DNA of 64,000 bases from Fulvia fulva (GCF_020509005.1 NC_063021.1:1-64000); one strand, 5' to 3'; numbered from the stretch's first letter, positions 1-11,314 are shown. The notes: generated by a model from the sequence alone, not told the origin. A program made the numbers and translations.

Positions 1-41
1 CCTAACCCTAACCCTAACCCTAACCCTAACCCTAACCCTAA
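1..41. repeat. Telomere repeat array (CCCTAA)n
   Basis: The window opens with about seven tandem CCCTAA units, the complement of TTAGGG, which is the standard telomere repeat of filamentous ascomycetes. Their position at base 1 marks this as a chromosome end, with the telomere to the left. The array is short, probably because assemblies usually truncate telomeres. Confidence 0.97.
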
Positions 42-640
42 TTTCGATATATATATTAGCGATACGTAGGCAATACGGTATATATATAACGTAGCGCTCT
101 CGGTATCGCTAGTTATAGCTAATTAGCCCGTCGTAATTTAGAGCTTAGTACGTAGGAGGTACCCTATCTAAGAAATAACTTGACCGGTAGACGTAACGAT
201 ACGACAAGCGGTTTAATCGAGAAGATACCGACAGGATAAAGTTAGTAGGTATATAGAGAGATTTATATACGTGTTTCGATATATATATCGGCGATACGTA
301 GGCGATACGGTATATATACGACGTAGCGCTCTCGGTGTCGCTAGTTATAGCTAATTAGCCCGTCGCGATTAGGATCCTACCCGCGTACCGGGCGCCGTAA
401 CCCTAACCCTATCTCTACCTATAGTACTATTTGCTATCTATAGCGTATAGCCTATAGCGAGCTGTCGGAACTCCTTATATATAGAAGCTTCGAAGAGGTA
501 ACCCAGATTAGCCGATATCTCTAAATAGTAGTAACGAGCTAGTCGATCGGTAGGATAAGAGAGATAATATACAGAGGTTAACCCGAGTCTAGGCCTATAT
601 TAGAACACTAAACTAAGAACGTTAATAGCATTGTAGGTAT
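42..640. repeat. Subtelomeric TA/CG-rich DNA with RIP-like composition
   Basis: This stretch is dominated by TA and CG dinucleotides, with almost no CA or TG, the usual footprint of repeat-induced point mutation. It holds a 93-bp repeat in two direct copies (about 42-135 and 273-365). All differences I find between the copies are C/T or G/A transitions, mostly CG in the second copy against TA or CA in the first. No gene is visible. The composition returns to normal around base 640. Confidence 0.8.
399..411. repeat. Short interstitial telomere repeat
   Basis: Two CCCTAA units occur inside the subtelomeric DNA about 360 bp from the terminal array. They directly follow a GC-rich stretch (about 380-397) and may mark an old chromosome end or a telomere-joining event. 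Confidence 0.7.
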
Positions 641-864
641 CCTAAATAATGACAGTCTATAACACAAACCCGCCAACTCTCGTCTAGTATGCGCCCTTCA
701 AACCAAGCGACCACGACTAAGTCTCCCTCCCGCTATCATCGCCGTCATTCTATATATCTAACAGAACCAGAAACACTATCTACGAATCCCACCCACCTCC
801 TCATCACACCATCCCTCCAAATTCCCTAGTCTCGCTCATCCAAAACTCCCATCACATCAACCCC

Positions 865-3800
865 TTACGGCCCACCATGCAGCTCATTACTCCTAACACA
901 AACCCCCAAGACCCTCACTACGAAATTCACCCCAATTATCCCCTCGTGCCTGTTGACCCACTCCGCGACCTGTTTCCCATGCGTCACCTCTTGAAACAGC
1001 TCCTCGCTCCCGTGTCTGCTATCGAACCAGCCCCGACACCTCTCCGCCATCGTGTCGCCTAACCACTCATCCTCTCCGTTCTCCATCCTCTCGATGACAT
1101 GCGCCGGCATGCGTAGCTGGAAGAAAGACCAGACGACGTAGGCGAGTTGCTCGGTAAAGAAAAATTCGTAGCCGGTTGCGGAGAGGAGGGTCTTGTTGAT
1201 GTAGAATGCGATAGAATCTGGGAGGCGTCCGCGGGTGGGGATGAGGGTGTCAGCGCGGCCGGAGGTGAGGGAGTTGAGCATGCGGTGGACGGTGCGCATG
1301 TGGTGCATTGTCCAGGGAAAGCGGTCGTGGACAATGCCGTAGCGTTCGCGGAGTTGGGCGCGGAGGGAGGGAGGGAAGTGGGCGTCGAGGCTTTCGGGCT
1401 TGGGGACAGGTTGCGGTGGAGCAGGATCGATGACTGGGGCAACGGGGTGGGTTATGGCGGACCAGAAGGTGGAGGTGAGGCGGGAGAAAATGCCGGTCTG
1501 GGTTGAGGTTGCGGTCGTCGTAGTGGGTCTCTTTGCGACGAGGATCCCCGTGTTTGGAGAGTCTTCCGGTTTGAGTTGTTGTGTCTGCTGTCGAGGTGGT
1601 GGAGGCTGATCGAAGAGAGGAGGGTAGTGCCGAGTCGGTGCGAGGAGAGAAGAAGTTCGAGAGTCGTTGAAGTTCACCATGACCTTGCCTGGCGACTCGA
1701 GATTGAGACGCTCTTCGTAGCTTCCGCTTGGTCCATGAACATCGGTTTCTTCCTCTCCCGATTCCTCCTCAAGAGCGTCCTCCTCTTGCTGTACATATGG
1801 CTGCTTGCCCTTGTTTCTTGGTTGGGAATCCTGCCCGGCATCTGACATCTCCATATTTTGACTGTTGCTGTGCTCTCGTGCATAGTCTTGGATATATTGC
1901 AGGTGGGTCCGATTACTAATAGCTCTCGCTTCTTGCAACAGTTGCTGCTGGTCGCTCGTCTTGCCCTCGAAGCTGTCTGCGGCGGCGTCTTCTTGGCGAT
2001 CCTTCTTGAAGAAGCCAGAGCGAGGTCTGCCACGCCATGGTGGCATGTCATGCGAGACATCGGGCCTCGGTCCCTGCTTCTCAGCTGCAGATGGACTGCC
2101 GTGCATCTTACTGCTTCGCAACAGGCTTTTCCTAAGAGGACTGCTGAGCGATTTCGAAGAGCTTTCTGCGACGCTGCTGCTGTGGTTGACGGCGCTGTCC
2201 ACACGGCGTGCTTGAGGTTGATTCGGCCTTTGAAGCGAATATGAGCTACCAGCTTGTTGTCTCGAGTCGCCAAGTGCTGGTCTTCTTAGTGGTGCCATTG
2301 CAGGCTTCACTGGACTGTTAGTGCCATCTAGATTGAGCAACTCAGTCAAGTTCATGCTTGGCTGACGAGGCGGCCTTCCTCGCCTCTTCGGTGGTTCCTG
2401 TACAGTGTAAACTTTGGGCAGATTCATTGCGAAGAAGTTGCCAGTGTCTTCACCATTGGGACTAACGCTGTCGTCGGACATGATCTCATCTTCCTGCTCT
2501 GCTTCGGCCTCCAGTGGTTGTGCCTCTTTGTCAACGACATCAGAGCCGTGCACCCTGGTCGCTTCAGCATCTGGCTCGAAGTCACTTGTTTCTTGGTCTT
2601 GTTGGTCGTGCTCCGCCGGTTGCGCAACATCGACCTGCTCTGCCTCGTCGTCCTCGCTGTCGGTGTCTGGTGGCGTGAGCACGCCGCTGCCGTCGGGAGA
2701 GTCCTTTCGATCTTCCGCCCGCTCAACATCGTCCACAACAGGCTGATGGGCGGGAGAGTCGATGTATTCGAAGTCCATCCCAGAAGAACGTCGCCAGGTC
2801 CGCGGTATCTTAGGCCGCGCTGGCTTCAACGGCTCATCGGCGAACAGATCTTCGAGTTGTGGCTCCCGATCTTGTGGCGGTGGGGCGACATGTGTTGGAT
2901 CGTGCTGCGATCTTCGGCTATCTCGCATGCTCACTTTCACTTCACGAGATGCTTCAGTCTGCCACAGATCGTCCTCATCATCAGCATTGTCAGCTGGCTG
3001 GTCTCCTTCGTCCACCATGTCTTCGTCAACATCGTCATCATCATGTACATCATCGTCAACCACTACTACGTTCTCTTGAGGTGCGGACTGTATCTTGCGA
3101 CTGACAGATTCCCGTTCTCGCTGCCACTGTTCTTCGTTGCTAGCTTTCCTCGTTTGCTGTTGTGACAAAGGAGACTGCTTCATCGCAGAAGAGAGCACAC
3201 TTCTCGCAGGTCCAAGTGACTTCCCACTCATTGAATCATAAGGCGTCGTGGCAGATTGTCCGAGACGAGACCTAGCCATCTCGGATTTCTTCGACAAGTC
3301 CGGATACTGTGGTTTCGGCGGCGAAGAAGCCATATATGAGACCATTACCGCAGACTTTTCGCCGTCGGGCATACTCCTCATAGAATTCGACAGACCATGT
3401 TCCCTCGTAGCCTGCAAAGAGTCCACTGAGATCATGCTGAAGTCCTCGTTCATAGAAACAGTCTTGTCGCCTGGTGGATCGCATCTCGGCACAGCATCGG
3501 ACATGCCCACTGCAGCCTGCAATGCCGCATCCAGCTCTTCTCGTGCATAGCTCAGCCGCTGATATCGAGCAGAGCCAGGAGTACCACTCAATTGCGCCAA
3601 TCTTCCAGAGGCTCGTCCTGCAGGCGAATGCGATCTCTGCTGGACTGCCTCTGTTACCTCCGGTGTCGCCTTCACCTCTGGCGGCGGTCTCGCAGGTCTC
3701 GCATCCCGTATCGGCGTGCCTTTGCGTTTCCTGGCTGGCTTCTTCGTCTCGGCGGGTGTTCCCTTCCTCGGCGATGTGCGCTTCGTGGGACTACTCGATC

Positions 3801-4179
3801 TCTTGCTAGTCTCGTCCTTCGGCGGCACAGTTGTCGTTCGTGTCATGCGCTTGCCCGGACTGCCATCTCTTGGCTCGGCCTCCACCGTCACCTTGATGCG
3901 CCACGGACTCGCATCTCCAGCTCCCGGCGTGTCGAGGACGACGGACTTGGTGGGTGTCGCAGTAATTCGAGGTCGTCCAACTTTGCGCGGCGACAGCGAT
4001 CGCTTCACGCTGCTCTGTCGCTTGATCGGCGAGTGTCTTACGAGTGGTGAAGTGGGCAGGTCGAGAGGATCCGGCGACGAGTCTCTGCTGGATGGCATTT
4101 GGGATGTTCTGATGTGGCTGAGTCGTGCCATGATCGTGTCCAGAGTGTGAGTTCCTTCGTCGCGTGTATCCAACGTCAA
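865..4179 (-). CDS. AT-hook nuclear protein
   Basis: This is a single long open frame of 1104 codons. The first in-frame Met lies at 4179; an alternative at 4131 (residue 17, MARLSHIR) is equally plausible. The N-terminal third is basic and Ser/Pro-rich, with many SPR/SPXK-type sites. There are two AT-hook cores: VGRPR at about residues 67-71 and KRRGRPPRQ at about 595-603. The middle is acidic (runs of Asp and Glu). The C-terminal 200 residues are ordered and rich in aromatic residues (for example GYEFFFTEQLAYVVWSFF), with no domain I can name. The protein resembles 'AT DNA binding protein' families of Dothideomycetes, a label that does not define a function. It probably binds AT-rich chromatin. 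The stop codon is only 0.82 kb from the telomere repeats. It is divergent to yen1 and shares its promoter. Confidence 0.8.
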   Translation of the reverse strand: MTLDTRDEGTHTLDTIMARLSHIRTSQMPSSRDSSPDPLDLPTSPLVRHSPIKRQSSVKRSLSPRKVGRPRITATPTKSVVLDTPGAGDASPWRIKVTVEAEPRDGSPGKRMTRTTTVPPKDETSKRSSSPTKRTSPRKGTPAETKKPARKRKGTPIRDARPARPPPEVKATPEVTEAVQQRSHSPAGRASGRLAQLSGTPGSARYQRLSYAREELDAALQAAVGMSDAVPRCDPPGDKTVSMNEDFSMISVDSLQATREHGLSNSMRSMPDGEKSAVMVSYMASSPPKPQYPDLSKKSEMARSRLGQSATTPYDSMSGKSLGPARSVLSSAMKQSPLSQQQTRKASNEEQWQRERESVSRKIQSAPQENVVVVDDDVHDDDDVDEDMVDEGDQPADNADDEDDLWQTEASREVKVSMRDSRRSQHDPTHVAPPPQDREPQLEDLFADEPLKPARPKIPRTWRRSSGMDFEYIDSPAHQPVVDDVERAEDRKDSPDGSGVLTPPDTDSEDDEAEQVDVAQPAEHDQQDQETSDFEPDAEATRVHGSDVVDKEAQPLEAEAEQEDEIMSDDSVSPNGEDTGNFFAMNLPKVYTVQEPPKRRGRPPRQPSMNLTELLNLDGTNSPVKPAMAPLRRPALGDSRQQAGSSYSLQRPNQPQARRVDSAVNHSSSVAESSSKSLSSPLRKSLLRSSKMHGSPSAAEKQGPRPDVSHDMPPWRGRPRSGFFKKDRQEDAAADSFEGKTSDQQQLLQEARAISNRTHLQYIQDYAREHSNSQNMEMSDAGQDSQPRNKGKQPYVQQEEDALEEESGEEETDVHGPSGSYEERLNLESPGKVMVNFNDSRTSSLLAPTRHYPPLFDQPPPPRQQTQQLKPEDSPNTGILVAKRPTTTTATSTQTGIFSRLTSTFWSAITHPVAPVIDPAPPQPVPKPESLDAHFPPSLRAQLRERYGIVHDRFPWTMHHMRTVHRMLNSLTSGRADTLIPTRGRLPDSIAFYINKTLLSATGYEFFFTEQLAYVVWSFFQLRMPAHVIERMENGEDEWLGDTMAERCRGWFDSRHGSEELFQEVTHGKQVAEWVNRHEGIIGVNFVVRVLGVCVRSNELHGGP

Positions 4180-4456
4180 CGGCGCAATATGTCCAACATC
4201 TCTTCCACCACGGTCATCAACGATTCATTCTTGACGCGTTGTGATGATAAAGATAGCGGCAGTTGAAGTACCGACGCGCTGGTTGGCGCCACGTGAATCC
4301 GTCCCGCCTCGCCCGCCGTTGCCACGGAAACGACACGCGAGGCTCCTCCACCTTCGATACCACTTCTTGACCACAATCCTCACATATGGAACGTCGACGA
4401 TGGCTCCATAGCATACATAACTTGTACCTCTCTGGCTTCTCACTCTTGGGGTCGCC
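4132..4456. promoter_or_regulatory. Shared divergent promoter with MCB-like box
   Basis: About 280-325 bp separate the start codons of the AT-hook gene (minus strand) and yen1 (plus strand), so both probably use this region. It contains ACGCGT at 4234-4239, the MluI cell-cycle box bound by MBF in fungi, plus related GACGCG and ACACGCG elements near 4272 and 4331. MCB control would fit S-phase or G1/S expression of a DNA-repair nuclease. The binding itself is inference. Confidence 0.45.
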
Positions 4457-7334
4457 ATGGGCATCCATGGGTAGGCACATCCTCATACCCCGACCGCCAC
4501 CACTGCCACCACTGACACAGTCGCATAGCATCTTCAAAGAGATCGGGCCTGGGCAGCGAGTGTCACTGGTCAAACTCTCCTCCGACCACTTGATCGCCCA
4601 CAATCGACCCTTCCGACTTGCGATCGATATCTCCATCTGGCTCTTCCAAATCCTCGCCTCGAAGGGTGGCTCCAATCCTGCCTTGCGAACATTCTACTAC
4701 CGCCTACTGCGACTACTATCTCTCAACATCCACCCACTCTTCGTCTTCGATGGACCGTACAAGCCGACGTTCAAGCGAAACAAGAAGGTCGGCGGGCCTG
4801 GGGTACGAGTCGCATCGGTGCCAGAATTCTTGGCCAAGCAGCTGTTGAAACAGTTTGGCTTCCCGTGGCACATCGCACCAGGAGAGGCAGAGGCGGAATG
4901 CGCACTGCTGCAACGAGAGGGCATAGTGGATGCAGTGCTGAGTGAAGATGTTGACACCCTCATGTTTGGAAGTGGAGTGACGCTGAAGAATTGGAGCTCG
5001 GAGGGAACAAGCAAAGTGCCCACACATGTCAATGTCTACCGAGCAGAAGAGACGAAAGAGAAGAGTGGCATGGACAGGGAGGGCATGATCTTGGTCGCGC
5101 TCATGAGCGGCGGAGACTACATCACAGAAGGCATACCGGGATGCGGACCAAAGCTGGCATGCGATGCAGCAAGAGCAGGCTTTGGGAAGGACTTGTGTGA
5201 AGTGGCGAGGATGAAGGACAAAGAAGGCTTGAACGCTTGGAGAGAGCGACTACAACACCAGATCTTCACAAACGAGGCAAAGTACTTCTCCAGGAAGAAC
5301 TCGAAACTGGTCATACCAGACGAGTTTCCCAACCAGGAAGTGCTCGGCTACTACACGCACCCGTGTATCTCAACACCGGAGAAGCTGGAGCGAGTACGGG
5401 ACAGCCTGCAATGGGATCAGTCCATCGATTTTGCTGCATTGCGATCCTTCGCTGCAGATGCGTTCGACTGGAGATGCTTGGGGGGAGCGAAGAAATTCAT
5501 CCGCAACCTAGCTCCAGCCATGCTTGTGCGCGAGATGCGACTGCAGAGCGATGGCGTCCAGGTCAGCCAGGAAGCTCAAGCAGTGCGGGAGAAAGACTTC
5601 ATCATCGCGATCCATGGCAAGCGAATCCACAAAACGACGGACGCAGAAGTGGAGTATCGCATGTCATTCATCCCGATGAGTCTCGTGCCCATCGATCTCA
5701 CTATCGAAGACAAGGACGACGACTTCATACCAGCTGGCGGCGTTGAAGACCCAAGCGATGTCGAGAGCGAATTCGCGCCGATACCTAACAGCACGGCGGA
5801 CGAGGATGACGCTCCAACATCTCCTACGAAGAAGCGCGTTGCGAGACCTTACGAGCCTGATCAGCCCGAGAAGATCTGGATGATGCACAGCTTTCTGGAG
5901 CTGGGATGTCCATTGACTGTCGAAGACTACGAAGCAAGTCTGCGAGATCCGAAGGAACTCTTCAAGGCGCGGCGGAAAGCACGAGCCGCTACCGCTGGTG
6001 ATACGAATATGCATGCCAAGAAGACGACCAGGAAGAAGAAGACTGTCGATTCTGCACAACTGCCAATGGCTGCTTTCACCACGGTGACGAAGTCCTCGCA
6101 GCAGGAAGTGGTGATCGTAAGCTCACAAGAAGATCGAGCGCCGTTGCAAGCGAGCAAGACTGGTGCTAACGCTCGCGCCAAGAAGACGAAGCTGGATCCA
6201 CGAGACGATGAAGACGATACAGATGATGTGATCGACAAAGTTTCTGGCTTCAAAAGGCCTTCACAGTTGTCGCCTAGCTTGATGAAGCAGTTCGACCCTC
6301 TCGAGGATGACGACGAGACACCCAAAGCAAGTCGACTGGCAGACCCACCAATCGACAAAACTCGTATCTTCGCGCCATTTGCCAGTAAGGCGTTGGCGCA
6401 AGCCAAAGCCAAGACGACCACCAAAGCCAGATCCAAGCAGCAGGCAGATCCACAGAAGACTCCACGGCACCTTAAGAGGTCCTCGGACGAGGTGATCTCG
6501 CCAGCAATGAGCCAAAGGACCATCAACTCATACTTCTCACCAACGCCCAGAAAGCAATTAAACTTTATCGACCTCATCTCTCCAGCACCTGTCACAGCAT
6601 CACCACCTCGCGCCACAACTCCAACCCCGCCGCGCACTACGGCTCAGCTAGGCACTGACCTGCTCGACCTTGCGGAGAATGCATCCTGGTCACCTGGAAA
6701 GCTGCCGGGCTCGGTGACGAAGCGGAGGAAGAAAGCGCCCCTGAAGCGGCATCTGACTGCGCCTGTGCAAGGGAGGGATGATGATCTGCTTTTGCCAACG
6801 GCTACTTCGAGGCCGGGTACGCCGGATCTGCTCGATGTCGGTATTGGGCAGGCGGGAACGCGGCATGACACGATAGAAGCTCTGGATCTGACGGAGTCCT
6901 CACCGGCCAGGACGACGAGACCGCCAAAGAATGCCGCTCGTGCAGACTCCCACTCGATGCCTCGGCCAAGCGAAGAACCCCCAGTACGCCTCTCTCCAGA
7001 GAGGTCTTCAGCACCACCCGCAACCATACCACCACTCAACCCACCAGCCTCCAAACCTACCAAGGCCAAGGCCAAAGCCACCTCATCGCGAGCATCCTCT
7101 TCGAGATCCTCAACGAACCCAGATCCCGTGATACGTCGCTCCCCTCGCCAACAAGAAGCGAAGAAGAAACGCATCCAACTCCGCGAAAGTCTCCAAGGTT
7201 CCTGGAAAGAAGTCGACGTCGAAGCTGTGGATCTGACGGAAGATGGTAGTGGGTGGAGTCAGAGTCAGGGGAGGACGAAGATAAAGGGGTGGAGGAAGAG
7301 TGGGGTTGAGGTTTTGGATTTGACGGGGGCTTGA
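4457..7334 (+). CDS. yen1: Holliday-junction resolvase Yen1/GEN1
   Basis: This is an XPG/Rad2-family structure-specific nuclease of the GEN1/Yen1 type, which cuts Holliday junctions and flaps during recombination and replication repair. I place the start at 4457: exon 1 (4457-4470) encodes MGIHG, a 58-nt intron (4471-4528, branch CTGAC) follows, and exon 2 (4529-7334) continues IFKEIGPG, rebuilding the family N-terminus MGI-G-(L/I)-KEIGPG. The product is 939 residues. Active-site motifs are visible: DISIWLFQ, FVFDGP, GEAEAECA, SEDVDTL and the helix-hairpin-helix region GGDYITEGIPGCG. The long C-terminal half is low-complexity and basic, with VIVSSQE and SYFSPTPRK-like segments, as in fungal Yen1. 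An upstream in-frame ATG at 4386 would add residues unlike the family and reads through the intron. Confidence 0.93.
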
Positions 7335-8385
7335 AGGGAGGGTCGGTTGTGGGGGAGGGTTGTGACGGGTGTGGGGTTTGTGAGGGTTGTTTTTATGATT
7401 GATGACAGGACTTAGCGATGGCGTTGGTGTGGGATGGGACGAAATGATGATAGCACGTATTGGTTACAAAGTTTGACCATGTTCTCTTTGAACCATTTTA
7501 ATGGTCACCTGGACCGACTCACAACTCTTGCTTGGCATGATTACTTACCAGCCAGGGATTCTTCCTTCTTAGCTACACTTATCTATGTGCTCCAAGCCAG
7601 CAGCCTGGTCCCTGAGGCGTCGTTTTGATGTGAGACTAACTCACTCGTGTGTCAACTTTCCCAGGCAAAAGTAAAGAGCTAGATGGTAGTAACCTGCATG
7701 GCAACCTTCGCTCGGCCGAGATCGCGGGGACCAGCGAGGTCTTCGAGGCGAGCTAGCCGAAGTGTGAGTTCGATCGTGTGTTGCCGATGTGTAGAGATGG
7801 TGTATACGGCGGAGATTGCATGCTGAGATCGATCCTAAGCTTGAGCTGAGACCTTCAGGTGTGCGAGAGGGATGAGGCTCTGATGTCCATGTTCGCTCCA
7901 TGCTGAGTGATGATTTAGACGATAGATATGTATAACAGGCGGATCTCATCGTCTTAGATATTCTGCCGGTTCCGCCTTTCTATACTTTCGTGCGTGCGTC
8001 CCGCAATGCGGTATGTAGTGTGGTATGAGCCGCATAGGCGTTGCAAGGCTCGTGGGCCGGGAACATGGCATTCAAGTCATCGTTCTACCGAAAAGGGAAG
8101 AATCGAAGGAAGTTAGAACGTGCAAAAAAGATTGCAGGAAATCTAGCCTAGCACTGGCATGGTCTGATCTAGGAAAGGGATCGCATCCCCATCCACATCC
8201 ACATCCTCTGTTTGCACGAGCTCTCTCGGTGGGAATATGGTTCCTGTGGTCCCGAAGCAGTACTGGTTCTACGGCATCGAATGCCGAGACGGGCTGGCTG
8301 GTGGTGGACATTCCTAAACGAGTAATTCTCGACCTCATCTTGCTGCTTGCGTTAACCTTGGCTCTTCAGCTTGGAGGTGTGGTGT
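7335..8385. other. Intergenic region, no gene seen
   Basis: About 1 kb between the 3' ends of yen1 and the dioxygenase gene, so it is a convergent terminator region. Only short open frames without coding character occur. A few CCACAT units sit at about 8185-8205. I see nothing else. Confidence 0.5.
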
Positions 8386-9729
8386 CTAATTGTTGCCGAT
8401 CTTGATTGTAGTGGTGTCGATGCCCTGTTGAAGGGGTTGGTTAGTCGAAGGATGGAATTTCGTGACTATGGTGGATGGATGGACTGGAACTTACCAGCGT
8501 GATATAACCCAGAACACCATTCTTAAAATCCACGCCAACAAGCGGCTCGACGTCTAGGTCCGTCGCTGCGCCAGCTGCCACGAAAAATCAGCAAAGGATC
8601 CCGTCCTCATCCCTACAAACAGTAATTGGTGTTGACTCACTCGCGCCAGCATCCTGCCAGATGTCATCAATATCGTTAGTAAACCGCTCAACCTCCACAT
8701 GGGAGGCGTAAGGCTCAACCGCCATAATCTCCTTGGTAACATCCTCCGGGAAGAAGATCTGGCCCTTCTCAACGACGCGGCTGCCGGCGTTGAGGGTGCC
8801 GTTCTTGGTGATGTTCCAGTTTGTGTGGACTTGGGCGTGGATGTGGAGGGTTCGCTCGACCTTGATTATGTCAGTCTGAGCGATCAAGACGGAAGCTGCG
8901 GTCTTTGGGTATAGGACTGCTTACATAGAACCCTGGGAAGGTGGTGCTAAACGAGGCGACACCGTTGGAGTTGGTTGGCCACATGCCGCGAAGGAAGGTG
9001 GTGTTGGAGTTGGCGAGGAAGGCGAAGTTCTCGATGCTGTCGTAGGGGGGGTTCGGTGGTGTTTACGCCCTTTTGCTTGAGAAGGTCGCCGAAGGGGATG
9101 TTGGGGTTGTATTCGAAGCTGCTGTAGGAGCCGGTTGCGTTGCAGTGCTGTCTTGTGGTCAGTAACGATGAATGTCAAATGTGTTGATATACTGACCCAG
9201 ATGCTGATCATAGCGTACTCGAGCGGCTCACAGGTGTTGACATCGATCAAGCCAATCTCAAGCTCGAGTGGGACACCAGCTTGGTCTTCGGCGACGTTCT
9301 GGCGTAGCAGCTCGAATGGTGGGTACCAGTATGGTCCTGGAGTGAAGATGTAAGTACCTAATCCCACGCGAGAACGGTCATCGGAGCTGATGTCAATCAC
9401 ATACCTTGGTCAACTTCGGGTCTAAGGATGCAAGTGTCGTCCTTGAGGAAGTTGTACTTTGGTGCGTCCGCGTGGATGGTGTAGTCTGTGATCTCCCTCT
9501 TGCGCTGGAGGTGACGCTTCCGCTTCATGGCACCGACTTGTGCGGCACATTTTGAGGCTTTCTCAGACCGTTCGGACAGCAGCTTCGCGTTTGGCACAGG
9601 GTGTGGACCTGGGTGAGCTGATAGAGACTGTCAGTCGTGGACAAGGCTGTGTTGTCGCGCTGTGTGTTTACCGTGAACGAGTGCGGCGCCGAGCACGCAT
9701 GCCGCGGCGATGATGGATGTCTGAACCAT
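8386..9729 (-). pseudogene. Secreted intradiol ring-cleavage dioxygenase, one-base frameshift
   Basis: Seven exons can be joined in phase: 9729-9672, 9617-9405, 9357-9197, 9147-8925, 8860-8641, 8574-8495 and 8424-8386. The product starts with a signal peptide (MVQTSIIAAACVLGAA) and then resembles fungal extracellular aromatic dioxygenases, non-haem Fe(III) enzymes that cleave catechol-type rings. Recognisable motifs are the Tyr-bearing FTPGPYWYPP, the WHCNATGSY segment rebuilt across an intron, FLRGMWPTNSNG, FPGFY and the HIH iron-ligand motif. The coding total is 994 nt, one more than a multiple of three. The frame breaks in exon 4 inside a run of seven G (9045-9051 on the plus strand); one base fewer there restores a 330-residue product. 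Either the gene is newly broken or the assembly carries a homopolymer error. All splice sites look functional. Confidence 0.85.
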
Positions 9730-11314
9730 TTTGATTGTTCAAGAACGACTGAAATGTGCTGAAGACTATAGTGACGGTCTGGTACTCAAAGGAACAAGAG
9801 GTACTGTCGTTCCAGGACATCTATATCAATCAAGCTTACAGTCTCCAACCACGCCATTGGCTAGATAGGGCCCTGTTGTACAGCCCTCCTGACGACCAAC
9901 TAGGGAGATAGCATTAACGAAAAACTCCTCTAGCCGTGAAGAAAGTGGACCGTGTCCGGTGATCTCGACGTTCTCGTCCAACACAGCGGGCACTTTCCGT
10001 ACACATTGACCACCATGACTGAGGCGATGTGACTTCGACGTGCCTTGGACGGAGTGCCGATCGAGGATTATGCTAGAGCTTGACGAGGCTTGGAAGTTCG
10101 CCCTAGTTCTAGCCGTACAAGAAGGGTCTTGGAGACTAGTCTCCGGGAGTAGAGGACATTACGTTGCCCCTGCTCCACATCGTGGTGTTTCTGCGTCTTT
10201 AGCGGGTAATGTAAGTGTAGTGGTGCTTGGGTGACGAACGCTCGTAACTCACCACTTTGCAGTACCCCAGTTGGCTAGAGGCCTCCGCCAGTCAGCGACG
10301 CTCTGATTGAGCTTTACCATCACCACTCTACGTTGCACCTTGAAGAGCCTACGGCATTATCTTGTTCAGGTACTGAAGCCGCAACGAGTAGAGAGAGAGA
10401 GATCTACCACGAGGCAGGGGTTGAGACCCCACTGATATGCGCTCTCTGAGAGGCAACGAGGAGGTGCAGAACAGCCATCCAGGTCGCTGAAATCGTTGAC
10501 ACTTGGTAGAGGATTGAACAGCCATTGCAAGTCAGGCAGCGACCTGAGCTTCGGGAAGTGGCGAGGACGCTCGTGTTGCCTGCCGAGAGCGCTCACCAAA
10601 GCGGCGCATGCAAAAGCGAAGCTACCACGGTAGCGTTATTTGCCAAGAATGCTTGGTGTTGCGAAACACGGCGTAGGATCCACCGTGGTTCACGAGCCGC
10701 ATAGAGTCCTACCGCGCTTCGACGAGGCTGCATTCAGCCTGATAGTTTTGCTGCAGATTGACAGAGTTAACGCATGCTTGCACGGTCTCCGCTTACAAAC
10801 CGTCTCTGTGATTGATGCCACTGTGTGTAGGCCCTCATGGAGCAGACGATCATGCTTTCGGACCTGACCGAGGGAAACTGTCATGGCCAGCAAACTGAGA
10901 CACTGTAGGGAACAAGGCGTCATCTTGCCCAGCTTTCGCATCGTTCGCATTCATGTCCTGACCTTCTAGAAGGAGAGTCGTACCGAAGGTGAAATGAGAC
11001 AGCACTGGTCAAAGATTGAGTCCTTGCTTCTGTAGTTAGGGTTGCAACACTATTGGAGGTCCGCTTGCCGATGCCCCGATTGTGACAGGAGCACAACAAC
11101 AGGTGGCCGTTGGGCCAATGACTTCGCTTCAGAGGGTCATGACACGAGTCCGACTACTCCAGATAGACATGGTGGCAAGAGTCCGGCTTCCTTCAGATGG
11201 ACACGATGACAAGAGCCCGGCTGCCTCGAGCGTCAGGTGTATAGCACCGACCTTCGTAAAGCCTCGCGTTCCAGGCAGAGGTTGATGCCAAGAGCGGCCG
11301 CTTCAATCCGAGGG
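9730..11314. other. Intergenic region, no gene seen
   Basis: About 1.6 kb upstream of the dioxygenase. Short open frames on both strands lack family motifs, convincing splice sites or codon bias. I see no repeat or RNA gene. Confidence 0.45.

Noticed and set aside
1147..1845. Plus-strand open frames inside the AT-hook gene region
   Set aside because: They are antisense shadows of the long minus-strand gene, without family motifs or a plausible start context.
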